From Flavobacteriaceae bacterium (lineage in GTDB: Bacteria > Bacteroidota > Bacteroidia > Flavobacteriales > Weeksellaceae): DNA of 7,958 nt. The stretch covers positions 1 through 7,958 of the forward strand of contig JAITOO010000186.1 in the NCBI GenBank assembly GCA_031289875.1, read 5' to 3'. The position numbers were made by a program, and so were the translations under genes. Under the pieces are notes generated by a model. That model did no database searches. It saw nothing but the letters and a program-made list of their open reading frames with translations, and was not told the origin of the DNA. Positions within the stretch are counted from its first letter, which is position 1. Every line of letters starts with the position of its first letter. Positions 1 to 6,921 of the stretch are shown here, piece after piece.

Positions 1-944
1 ACCGACTGGTCGATTCCTATCCATTTCCTGTTCAGTTTATCCGCTACGGCAACAGTAGTTCCGCCGCCCACAAAGGGGTCAAGAATGGTATCGCCTTCGT
101 TGGAAGCGCATCTGATGATGCGTTCGAGCAATGCTTCGGGTTTTTGGGTGGGGTAGCCGATTGCTTCTTTTGAATTAGACTGTATGCGCAAAATATCGTC
201 CCAATAGTTGTTGATTATAATTCCGGGGTCTTCATCTGGTCTGAATTTTCGAAAGGGTTGTCCATTGCTTCTCCACCCCAAATCGCCGCGACTATCTATC
301 TCCTCTAATTTTTTCTTGTTGACAACCCAGCCATAAGAAGGTGGTGTAAAGCCATTGTATTCGTACACTAAATTAGGACGCTTCCCTTTTGATGACGAGC
401 GCAAAATCGGATATTCATAATATCGCCCTTTCTCATCCTCCTTCGGATATTTTTCCGCAACAAGGTCTTCTGTTATTTTAGTGCGTATCACCTTATCGTC
501 AAAAAAATAACGGTCGGTTTTCGCGTAAAAGAAAATGCTATCGGTGGCAATACCGAACTGTTTGTTTTCAAACTGCGACCCTTTCGGCGTATTTGTCCGT
601 TTCCAAATAATTTCATTCCTGAAATTATTTCGCCCGAATAATTTATTTAGAATATCCACTTTTATTTCTGCATTAGCGTGCCAATCGCAATGCAAAAAGA
701 TACTACCTGTAGGTTTCAGCACGCGGTGCATTTCAACTACACGTTCTTTAAGCCATGCAATGTAATGGTCAATGCCGCCACTCCATCGGTCTTGGAAGCT
801 GCGCACTTCGCCCTCGTCGCCCCATATCACTTCGTAGTTGCGGTTGCTGAAAAACGGCGGGTCGAGATAGATTAAATCTACCGTTTCGCTCTCGATTGTT
901 TTGAGTATTTCGAGGTTGTCGCCTAATATCAGTTTGTTAATCAT
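1..944 (-). CDS. Amino DNA methyltransferase, beta class (N6-adenine or N4-cytosine), 3' end off window
   Basis: This is the first 314 codons of a site-specific DNA methyltransferase, which transfers a methyl group from S-adenosylmethionine to an exocyclic amino group in DNA. The catalytic motif DPPF is near the N-terminus (residues 28-31), followed by LKPTGSIFLHCD (76-87) and the strand-like NFRNEIIWKR (107-116). A region of about 140 residues that could hold target recognition comes next. YPTQKPEALLERI (264-276, motif X type) and the AdoMet-binding DPFVGGGTT (289-297, motif I) follow. This order, catalytic motif first and AdoMet motif last, defines the beta group. DPPF favours adenine-N6 over cytosine-N4, which usually has SPP, but does not prove it. 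The start is the ATG at 944, because an in-frame TAG lies three codons upstream. No Shine-Dalgarno is seen. The frame is still open at base 1, so the true C-terminus, and any fused or neighbouring endonuclease, is outside the window. It could be an orphan or part of a restriction-modification system. Confidence 0.93.
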   Translation of the reverse strand, partial: MINKLILGDNLEILKTIESETVDLIYLDPPFFSNRNYEVIWGDEGEVRSFQDRWSGGIDHYIAWLKERVVEMHRVLKPTGSIFLHCDWHANAEIKVDILNKLFGRNNFRNEIIWKRTNTPKGSQFENKQFGIATDSIFFYAKTDRYFFDDKVIRTKITEDLVAEKYPKEDEKGRYYEYPILRSSSKGKRPNLVYEYNGFTPPSYGWVVNKKKLEEIDSRGDLGWRSNGQPFRKFRPDEDPGIIINNYWDDILRIQSNSKEAIGYPTQKPEALLERIIRCASNEGDTILDPFVGGGTTVAVADKLNRKWIGIDQS

Positions 945-973
945 AAGTAACTATGAATTAAAGATTAAGATTA

Positions 974-981
974 CAAAGTTA
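974..981 (-). promoter_or_regulatory. Candidate -7 promoter box for the methyltransferase gene
   Basis: Read on the minus strand this is TAACTTTG, an exact match to the Bacteroidota -7 consensus TAnnTTTG. It lies about 30 bases upstream of the methyltransferase ATG, predicting a leader of roughly 20-25 bases. The -33 side is weak: there is a GTT about 18 bases upstream rather than a clear TTG. It suggests the methyltransferase has its own promoter and is not only read through from recA. Confidence 0.5.
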
Positions 982-1044
982 CGAAAATTATTTAAAACTA
1001 ACGATTTTTACCTCCACATTGGCAACAGGTGCAATGATTTTATC

Positions 1045-1080
1045 GACAAGCCCCAAAAGATAACTGCTTTTGGCACTGTC
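1045..1080 (-). terminator. Hairpin just after recA, possible transcript 3' end
   Basis: Directly after the recA stop codon there is a 7-bp perfect stem, CCAAAAG (1053-1059) with CTTTTGG (1067-1073), around a 7-base loop. An outer GACA/TGTC pair (1045-1048 with 1077-1080) is separated from it by a small internal loop. No T-tract follows on the minus strand, so it is not a textbook intrinsic terminator. It could instead protect the 3' end or do nothing. Its position between the recA stop and the next promoter box is the main support. Confidence 0.35.
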
Positions 1081-1082
1081 CG

Positions 1083-2096
1083 CTACTTCTGTTCTTTCAT
1101 AGCGGTCATAATTTTTCCTTCAATTTCAGCGGCAAGTTCGGGATTGTCTTCAACAACTGTCTTGGATGCGTCCCGTCCCTGCGCGAGTTTGGCATCGCCA
1201 TAACTGAACCACGAGCCACTTTTCTTCACAATGCCGTATTCCACACCCAAGTCAATCAATTCGCCCGAAAAGGATATGCCATGCCCGAACATAATATCAA
1301 ATTCGGCTTTGCGGAACGGCGGCGCAACCTTGTTTTTTACCACCTTTACACGAGTTTGATTGCCTATAGTGTTGTCGCCCTCCTTGATAGCTCCAATCCT
1401 GCGAATGTCCAAACGTACCGAAGCGTAGAATTTGAGAGCGTTACCGCCTGTTGTGGTTTCGGGTGAGCCGAACATAACACCAATTTTCTCACGCATCTGA
1501 TTGATAAATACGCAAGTAGTGTTGGTTTTACTGATGCTTGCAGTCAGTTTTCTAAGAGCCTGCGACATAAGTCTTGCCTGCAAACCGATTTTGTTTTCGC
1601 CCATATCGCCTTCGAGTTCGGCTTTGGGAGTGAGGGCGGCAACGGAGTCTATCACCACAATGTCCAGCGCAGAAGAACGGATAAGTTGATCAACAATCTC
1701 CAAAGCCTGTTCGCCCGAATCGGGTTGAGAAATCAGCAAATTATCCACATCAACGCCGAGCGACTTGGCGTAAAATCTGTCAAAGGCGTGCTCTGCGTCT
1801 ATAATTGCGGCTATTCCGCCTGCCTTTTGTGCCTGAGCGATAGCGTGAATGGCGAGTGTAGTTTTGCCACTTGATTCAGGTCCGTAAATCTCTATTACCC
1901 TGCCTCTTGGGTATCCTCCAACGCCCAGAGCAGCATTTAAACCAATTGAACCTGTAGGAATTATATTGATATCCACTATGTTTTGCGCGCCAAGTTTCAT
2001 TATCGTACCCTTGCCGTGGTCTTTCTCTATTTTGTCCATCGCCAACTGCAACGCTTTAATTTTTTCGGCAGAAGGAGCTTTAATTTCGTTTTCCAT
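1083..2096 (-). CDS. recA: Recombinase A
   Basis: RecA is the ATP-dependent strand-exchange protein of homologous recombination and the cytoplasmic sensor of single-stranded DNA. The 337-aa product is collinear with the family. A short N-terminal oligomerisation helix is followed by Walker [10 protein letters not shown] (72-80), the catalytic glutamate in DAEHAFD (E102, equivalent to E. coli E96), and Walker B DIVVIDS (145-151). Loop L1 is around 163-171, and the L2 segment [20 protein letters not shown] spans 198-217. The conserved [16 protein letters not shown] stretch and the C-terminal domain follow. The protein stops at [12 protein letters not shown], so it lacks the strongly acidic tail of E. 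coli RecA (353 aa). Reading on past the TAG does not encode one, so the tail was not lost to a recent stop mutation. The ATG at 2096 is preceded by an A-rich leader with no Shine-Dalgarno. It lies 62 bases after recQ on the same strand, with no promoter box in between, so co-transcription is likely. Confidence 0.98.
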   Translation of the reverse strand: MENEIKAPSAEKIKALQLAMDKIEKDHGKGTIMKLGAQNIVDINIIPTGSIGLNAALGVGGYPRGRVIEIYGPESSGKTTLAIHAIAQAQKAGGIAAIIDAEHAFDRFYAKSLGVDVDNLLISQPDSGEQALEIVDQLIRSSALDIVVIDSVAALTPKAELEGDMGENKIGLQARLMSQALRKLTASISKTNTTCVFINQMREKIGVMFGSPETTTGGNALKFYASVRLDIRRIGAIKEGDNTIGNQTRVKVVKNKVAPPFRKAEFDIMFGHGISFSGELIDLGVEYGIVKKSGSWFSYGDAKLAQGRDASKTVVEDNPELAAEIEGKIMTAMKEQK

Positions 2097-2158
2097 TTTT
2101 TTTTATTTTTATTGTTATTAACCTGATACTAATTAACTAATCTATTTTTTCAAAAAAA
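2097..2158 (-). other. recQ-recA intergenic leader, A-rich
   Basis: This 62-base gap reads, on the minus strand, from T-rich to a run of A bases directly before the recA ATG. I see no TAnnTTTG box and no Shine-Dalgarno. A short direct repeat ACTAAT (2128-2133 and 2136-2141, plus strand) is present but unremarkable in such AT-rich DNA. An A-rich, unstructured leader is the usual Bacteroidota translation-start context. Confidence 0.5.
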
Positions 2159-4345
2159 TCAATTTCCGATTTCCGACAAGAATTTAATTCTTGCAAGACG
2201 AACCTCTTCCAATGTAAATTCGTCTTCGCCCAGATAGCTGATGGCGGCAGAAATATCGTCTGTTTCTGCATGATTTTTGAAATAATCAAAAATTTCCTGC
2301 ATTTGGTCTTCGTCCATAACTTCGCGCAGGAAATAGTCAATATTGATTTTTGTGCCTGAAAATACGATAGCATCGACTTCGTCAAGCAATTCGATGAATT
2401 CTATACCTTTCAGTATAGCCAATTCGTCCAACGCAACCTTGCGGTCGATTGCCTGAATAATTTCCACTTTGAGTTTTGATTTGTTGGCAACCGTTTTCAC
2501 CCTCAAATCTTCAGGACGGATAATCTCATTTTCCCTCACATATTGGGCGATGACATGAATAAACTCTTTGCCGAAATTTCTAGATTTTCTTGTTCCCACA
2601 CCGGGAATGTTCTGCAACTCGTCCAACGTAACAGGGTAAGTTGTGGACATAGCCTCCAACGATGGGTCTTGAAAAATGGCAAATGGCGGATAACCAAGTT
2701 TTTTTGCCAACTTTTTTCTAATATCTTTGAGAATGGCAAAAAGTGTGGCATCGGCAGCACTCGAAGCAATCATACTTGGTAGAGTGTCGTTGTCATCTTC
2801 ACTGAAATCGGCATCTTTTTTAACCATAAAAGGAGTCGGTGTTTTCAAAAACTCTCTTCCCTTTTTGGTTAGTTTCAGGATGCCGTAATTCTCAATTTCC
2901 TTTGTAATGTACTCATCAACCAACGCTTGACGAATAACAGGATGCAGCAATTCTACTTCATCGCCGCTTACCGAGTTATACATTTCGAGTTCTTTCAGGC
3001 GATAGGCATCGGTTTCGACATTGTCCTTTCCCACAAGAATATCTGCTATTAACTCGGCTTTAAATTCTTCATTAACTGCTTCAATAGTTTCTAAAACAGT
3101 ACATAACAAATCTTTTGCATCAATCATAACTTTCGGATGTAAACAATTATCACAACTACAACAATTATTTTCTAAATATTTTTCGCCAAAATAGTGCATC
3201 AGTAATTTTCTGCGACAGATTGAACTTAAAGCATAAGATGCTGTTTCATCAAGTAACTGTCGATTTATATCTTGCTCTGATATTGGCTTTTGCTGAATAA
3301 ATTTTTCTAATTTACGTAAATCTTTTTTATTATAAAACAGGATACACTCTCCTTTGCCTCCATCTCTGCCGGCTCTGCCTGTTTCCTGATAGTAGCCTTC
3401 AAGACTTTTGGGTATGCAGTAATGGATTACAAATCGCACATCGGGTTTGTCTATCCCCATTCCAAAGGCGATAGTGGCAACAATTACATCAACTTTTTCC
3501 ATCAAAAAACTGTCCTGATTCGCCGTTCTGACTTCAGAATCCATTCCTGCGTGGTATGGCAGGGCAGAAATTCCGTTCAAATTGAGTGTTTCTGCCAAAT
3601 TGGTTACCATTTTTCTGCTCAAACAATAGATAATACCCGATTTGCCACGATGCAGCCTGATGTATCTAATTATCTCCTTATCAACATCTTTGTTTTTCGA
3701 GCGAACTTCATAATAGAGGTTCGGGCGGTTGAAAGAGGATTTAAACACCTTTGCTTTTTGCATTTCCATGGTTTTGAGTATGTCATAAAGCACTTTCGGC
3801 GTAGCGGTGGCAGTTAGAGCCATCACAGGCGCATTGCCTATTTTCTTGATGCTTTTCCTTATTCGCCGATAATCTGGACGAAAATCGTGTCCCCATTCCG
3901 AGATACAGTGTGCTTCGTCAATGGCATACAGAGCAATTTTTACCTTTCTGAAAAAATCTATATTCTCCTCTTTGTTCAGGGCTTCGGGCGATACATAAAC
4001 CAACTTTGTTTTTCCCTTAACAATATCATTTTTCACACCTTCGATTTGCTGTTTTGACAGGGACGAATTGAGAAAATGTGCAACGCCTGTCTCATCACAA
4101 AACAGACGCATTGCATCGACCTGATTTTTCATCAGCGCAATGAGAGGTGAAATCACAACGGATACTCCGTCCATCAGTTGGGCGGGGAGTTGATAACACA
4201 GCGACTTGCCTCCACCGGTTGGCATAAGCACAAACGTATCTCTACCTTCAAGGACATTGTTTATTATAGCCTCCTGGTTGCCTTTAAATTTGTCGAAGCC
4301 AAATTTCGTTTTCAATTCTTCGGTTAAAACCGACCTTTTTGTCAT
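2159..4345 (-). CDS. recQ: ATP-dependent DNA helicase RecQ (long form with C-terminal extension)
   Basis: RecQ is a 3'-5' superfamily 2 helicase that unwinds recombination and replication intermediates. The 728-aa product carries, in order: motif 0 with Q24, Walker A PTGGGKS (42-48), DEAH (143-146) and the aromatic loop EWGHDFRP (150-157). Motif III ALTATAT (176-182), motif V ATIAFGMGIDK (290-300) and motif VI QETGRAGRDG (320-329) follow. The zinc site uses C377 plus the CxxCxxC at C395, C398 and C401. An RQC winged helix lies at about 402-505 (HPVIRQALVDEYI at 468-480), and an HRDC domain at about 530-607. A 120-residue tail (608-728) follows, absent from the 610-residue E. coli enzyme. It is acidic and helical in look and may be the extra C-terminal helix-turn-helix domain of long RecQ proteins; I am not certain. 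All catalytic residues I checked are present. The start ATG at 4345 has an A-rich leader. A candidate promoter is at 4489-4520, and recA follows after 62 bases. Confidence 0.96.
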   Translation of the reverse strand: MTKRSVLTEELKTKFGFDKFKGNQEAIINNVLEGRDTFVLMPTGGGKSLCYQLPAQLMDGVSVVISPLIALMKNQVDAMRLFCDETGVAHFLNSSLSKQQIEGVKNDIVKGKTKLVYVSPEALNKEENIDFFRKVKIALYAIDEAHCISEWGHDFRPDYRRIRKSIKKIGNAPVMALTATATPKVLYDILKTMEMQKAKVFKSSFNRPNLYYEVRSKNKDVDKEIIRYIRLHRGKSGIIYCLSRKMVTNLAETLNLNGISALPYHAGMDSEVRTANQDSFLMEKVDVIVATIAFGMGIDKPDVRFVIHYCIPKSLEGYYQETGRAGRDGGKGECILFYNKKDLRKLEKFIQQKPISEQDINRQLLDETASYALSSICRRKLLMHYFGEKYLENNCCSCDNCLHPKVMIDAKDLLCTVLETIEAVNEEFKAELIADILVGKDNVETDAYRLKELEMYNSVSGDEVELLHPVIRQALVDEYITKEIENYGILKLTKKGREFLKTPTPFMVKKDADFSEDDNDTLPSMIASSAADATLFAILKDIRKKLAKKLGYPPFAIFQDPSLEAMSTTYPVTLDELQNIPGVGTRKSRNFGKEFIHVIAQYVRENEIIRPEDLRVKTVANKSKLKVEIIQAIDRKVALDELAILKGIEFIELLDEVDAIVFSGTKINIDYFLREVMDEDQMQEIFDYFKNHAETDDISAAISYLGEDEFTLEEVRLARIKFLSEIGN
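2177..2193. promoter_or_regulatory. Perfect 17-bp palindrome 81 bases upstream of recA (possible operator)
   Basis: CAAGAATTTAATTCTTG is a perfect 8-bp inverted repeat around one central base, inside the last codons of recQ. It overlaps a second palindrome, CTTGCAAG (2190-2197). Its position just upstream of recA would suit a regulator binding site, for example for a damage-response repressor. It does not match the known E. coli or Gram-positive LexA boxes. It also encodes the conserved-looking end of RecQ (RIKFLSEIGN), so it could be chance in AT-rich coding DNA. Confidence 0.25.
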
Positions 4346-4460
4346 AAAATCAATAAACTATTTTGTTTTTTTTTATCCAATGAAAATGATATATTCTTAA
4401 AATTTCTATACAATACGCTGACAGTTAGATAATTATAATAAAGAAAAGACTATCTGAAAC

Positions 4461-4494
4461 AATTTGCCTCGTTTCTCATTTCGCTTGGCAAATT
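4461..4494. promoter_or_regulatory. Inverted repeat overlapping the recQ -7 box
   Basis: AATTTGCC (4461-4468) and GGCAAATT (4487-4494) form a perfect 8-bp inverted repeat separated by 18 bases. The right arm overlaps the -7 box at 4489-4496, and the left arm would fall within the first 25 or so transcribed bases. That layout is what a two-half-site operator would show. The arms could also pair as an RNA hairpin only if transcription began upstream of the proposed start. No regulator is identifiable. Confidence 0.35.
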
Positions 4495-4520
4495 TATAAA
4501 TAAAAAACTTAATACAACAA
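4489..4520 (-). promoter_or_regulatory. Candidate promoter for recQ-recA
   Basis: On the minus strand the order is TTGTTG (4520-4515), an 18-base spacer, then TAAATTTG (4496-4489). This fits the Bacteroidota pattern: TTG about 19-21 bases upstream of TAnnTTTG, using the outer TTG (21-base spacing). It is the only place in the 480-base gap where both elements are present. Transcription would start near 4482, giving a recQ leader of about 137 bases. Confidence 0.5.
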
Positions 4521-4674
4521 TTTTTTTTCTTATTATTGATTTTTACTTTCTTTGTCGTTTTTGTCAATAAAACCACATTTGCCGCTTTGTTGCTTTTGCA
4601 AGCCTTTCCACAAAATCATTATCAGAGAAAAATACTTTTTTCACTCTACTCAAATGATTAATTATTACAAAATG

Positions 4675-4682
4675 CAAATGTA
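4675..4682 (-). promoter_or_regulatory. Second -7-like box, weak
   Basis: The minus strand reads TACATTTG, an exact TAnnTTTG match, but no TTG is found at the expected upstream distance. It could drive a longer leader to recQ or a small transcript from the gap. In DNA this AT-rich such an 8-mer is expected by chance fairly often. Confidence 0.2.
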
Positions 4683-4777
4683 TAAAAAAATATTTAATTG
4701 AATGTAATTAACGAGTAAATAAATTTGGATGTTGCCAAATCAAAATACATATCTGTCTTTTCGTAATCCGCAATTTT

Positions 4778-4811
4778 CAACTCACAATTGAATTAAATCT
4801 TCAATTTGTTG
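4778..4811 (-). terminator. Hairpin after the HhH-barrel gene, possible 3' end
   Basis: Fifteen bases past the stop codon of the upstream gene lies a stem made of AATTGAA (4786-4792) and TTCAATT (4800-4806), with a 7-base loop. It is extended by CAAC/GTTG (4778-4781 with 4808-4811) across unpaired bases. The stem is AT-rich and no T-tract follows on the minus strand, so termination is uncertain. Position right after the last gene of the operon is the best argument. Confidence 0.3.
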
Positions 4812-4825
4812 GACGAATGGCATTA

Positions 4826-6880
4826 TTATTTCCTGTATTTATTTCGAAAATTCCACTTAATCATAACTTTAAAGTCGCTCTTGATATGCCCGTTGACAGC
4901 TTCGAGTGCAGTGCCTACTTCGGTACGATTGTCTGCATAAATAGTTTGAGCAAATCTTAAATAGAGAGCCAAGTTGTTGATAATGTCAAATTTAACATTA
5001 ATGCAATAGCGGTTTCCTACACCGTAAAACACAGGCGTAGTCATTGAATAGGGCACGTCCCGTTCCAAAAAGTAGAAGCGGTTGTTGTACTCTCCGGCAT
5101 CAAAAAAGAGGTAATGCAATGTAACTGTCAAGTCGTGCCAGTTGGCATTGTAAGCCACATCTTGAAGCATCGCAAAGCCTTTTGTTGTGGTTTGTTGCGG
5201 TGCCTGTGCAAAATTGCCCTCAATCAGCGTTCTAAACGAGAATTTTGAGATTTTAAAATTCAGATTATACCGCAAAGATGCTTTTTTCAAATTTCCTATT
5301 TGATAGATTGGATATTGAATATCAGTGTAGTTTTCCTCAGCATTTGAATATTTTCCTCTCAAATACATCTCAGCATTTCTGGTCATAATAAAATCAGTTT
5401 GCACAAGTCCGTCGAAACCCTGAGTGGGATTTCTACTTCCGTATTGCAGCCATGGAAACTTATATATGTCGCCATAAGCAACTATTTTCCAGCGTTTTAT
5501 TGGAAAAATTTCAGCACCGAGATAAATTCCGCTTTCGTTGCTCACTCTACTTGCTTTGCCGAACGCTTTGGCAAAAAACAAATCATACTTCGGACTGAAA
5601 TAGCGTTGAAGCACAACAAGGTTCAGTGTTGAAACAGGAGCAATCATAACGCCGTTGAGCGTTGCCCCCGCTTTTTGACTGCTCAAAGCAGTTTCACCGA
5701 AAAAAGTAAATTTATTCACCTTAAAATAGTAATCCACAGAGCCTGCCCTTTGATTTGTTCCTGAGAACGCAAACATCTTGTAAGGCACATCAGAGGGAAT
5801 TAGAGGCACACTGAGCCATGACTGGTAAAAAGTTGTACCTATCTTGAATTGCTGATGCCTGTAACTCAAATTTGCTGCAACTACCCGCATATTAATATCT
5901 TTACGCTTATCCCAATCCGACATTTGCCTGAACAGTCCATCAACTTTGAATGAAGAAAAACTGCCTCCTGTGGTGTCCGCATCGAGTTTTCTAAAAGAGT
6001 AAAATGCTGTGAGAGTGAAGTTTCCTAACTTGGCAGAAGCACCTGCTCCCCTAAAAAAATTGTACTCATCTGTAGAGGCTTTTCGCACAAGTCCGCTGCT
6101 TTGGGGCGTCACTTTCAACACATACGACGATTTGCCTGCACTGAAAGCTCCATTCACAATTAGTCCTTGCCCAAAAGTTGCCCGAAAGTCTCCCACAACG
6201 ATGCGATTGAATTTCCAAAGTTTATCCAATTGAATATAAGCCGAATACGAGTCAAATCCCTTGTTATATTTGCCCCAAAACTGCTCTCCTGCATCTTTTT
6301 CCGCCACAAATCCTAACTGAATTCTGTTCTGTGTCTTAAAACTGTATCTTAGAATTTCATAAAAAGGACTGCCAAGATATTGATGATTAGGATTTTGTTG
6401 GTTTTGAAAATAACCCTTTTTCTTTTCCAAAGTGCCGTCTGTGCGGAAAAGCAGTTCGTGTTTGCCTTTGTTGGAAAGTTGCTTAAAATTCCACTTATTT
6501 GTTTGAGTTTCTGTTGGTTGCACAGTAACAAAAGGCAAAAGGAAGTCTATCGTAAAATAATCAATTCCTTCCACAAGTTGCAGTTCGTAAATTGACTTCA
6601 TTCCCTTATTAAAATACAGGTAAACTAAAATATTTTCTATTTGAATATCAGATAAAAACATCAATTTTTCAAGTTCTTCTTTTGAAGTTTGGTTGAGGTT
6701 GATTTTTTGAGCATAAAACTCCGTCAGATTGTCATAGAGCAAGTCAAAATCGGGTGCGGACTCGGTTTCATCAGAAATGTAGTCGAAAATTCGCTCAACA
6801 ATTCTGTCAATCGATTGCTCCTCTTGCGAGAAACAAAAAACGGACAGTGATAAAAATATGGTAGTCAGATATTTACGCAT
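4826..6880 (-). CDS. Exported helix-hairpin-helix protein with large predicted outer-membrane beta-barrel
   Basis: This 684-aa protein starts with a signal peptide (about 1-18, cleaved before QEE). C16 is preceded by F, so it is not a good lipobox. An acidic helical stretch (20-58) leads to an HhH-like segment (60-120) that opens with INLNQTSKEELEKL and continues with KGMKSIYELQLVEGID. Both resemble the NLNxAsxEEL and FxsxeeLxxVxGIG signatures of the DNA-uptake protein ComEA, although the GIG hairpin glycines are mostly lost. From about 136 to the end, alternating aromatic and polar strands rich in Y, F and G suggest a large outer-membrane barrel ending KVMIKWNFRNKYRK. Proteins of this layout occur widely in Bacteroidota as HhH-domain or ComEA-like proteins of unproven function. 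DNA binding or uptake is an inference from the motif. The ATG at 6880 lies 41 bases after the stop of the 271-aa barrel gene, with no promoter box between them, so the two are probably co-transcribed. Confidence 0.85.
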   Translation of the reverse strand: MRKYLTTIFLSLSVFCFSQEEQSIDRIVERIFDYISDETESAPDFDLLYDNLTEFYAQKINLNQTSKEELEKLMFLSDIQIENILVYLYFNKGMKSIYELQLVEGIDYFTIDFLLPFVTVQPTETQTNKWNFKQLSNKGKHELLFRTDGTLEKKKGYFQNQQNPNHQYLGSPFYEILRYSFKTQNRIQLGFVAEKDAGEQFWGKYNKGFDSYSAYIQLDKLWKFNRIVVGDFRATFGQGLIVNGAFSAGKSSYVLKVTPQSSGLVRKASTDEYNFFRGAGASAKLGNFTLTAFYSFRKLDADTTGGSFSSFKVDGLFRQMSDWDKRKDINMRVVAANLSYRHQQFKIGTTFYQSWLSVPLIPSDVPYKMFAFSGTNQRAGSVDYYFKVNKFTFFGETALSSQKAGATLNGVMIAPVSTLNLVVLQRYFSPKYDLFFAKAFGKASRVSNESGIYLGAEIFPIKRWKIVAYGDIYKFPWLQYGSRNPTQGFDGLVQTDFIMTRNAEMYLRGKYSNAEENYTDIQYPIYQIGNLKKASLRYNLNFKISKFSFRTLIEGNFAQAPQQTTTKGFAMLQDVAYNANWHDLTVTLHYLFFDAGEYNNRFYFLERDVPYSMTTPVFYGVGNRYCINVKFDIINNLALYLRFAQTIYADNRTEVGTALEAVNGHIKSDFKVMIKWNFRNKYRK

Positions 6881-6921
6881 TGTTTGTTAGACTTCGAGTT
6901 TTCAATTTTCAGTTCCCATTA

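Larger units (their letters stand above)
4346..4825. other. 480-base AT-rich intergenic region upstream of recQ
   Basis: This gap separates the envelope gene pair from recQ. It contains a hairpin after the upstream stop codon (4778-4811), a second -7-like box (4675-4682), the best promoter candidate (4489-4520) and an inverted repeat over it (4461-4494). The only reading frame that catches the eye is a 28-codon minus-strand ORF at 4533-4619, too short to call. I see no tRNA or other recognisable RNA gene. The length, much greater than the other gaps here, leaves room for an unannotated small RNA or a long recQ leader. Confidence 0.6.

Noticed and set aside
1008..1085. Readthrough of the recA TAG for 24 codons
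   Set aside because: The extension does not resemble RecA tails, and the protein already ends at a normal family position.
535..1203. Plus-strand ORFs over the methyltransferase and the recA 3' end
   Set aside because: Antisense to strongly supported genes, with no recognisable domains; the minus-strand frame explains the region.
2137..2385. 82-codon minus-strand ORF at the recQ end
   Set aside because: Out-of-frame overlap with RecQ, whose frame is conserved through to its stop at 2159.
3422..3817. 131-codon plus-strand ORF
   Set aside because: It lies entirely inside recQ in antisense, with no promoter box or protein-like features; recQ is intact in the other frame.
4590..4612. Small GCTT/AAGC stem as a tRNA-like or RNA gene fragment
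   Set aside because: The stem is only 4 bp and no cloverleaf or known RNA signature surrounds it.
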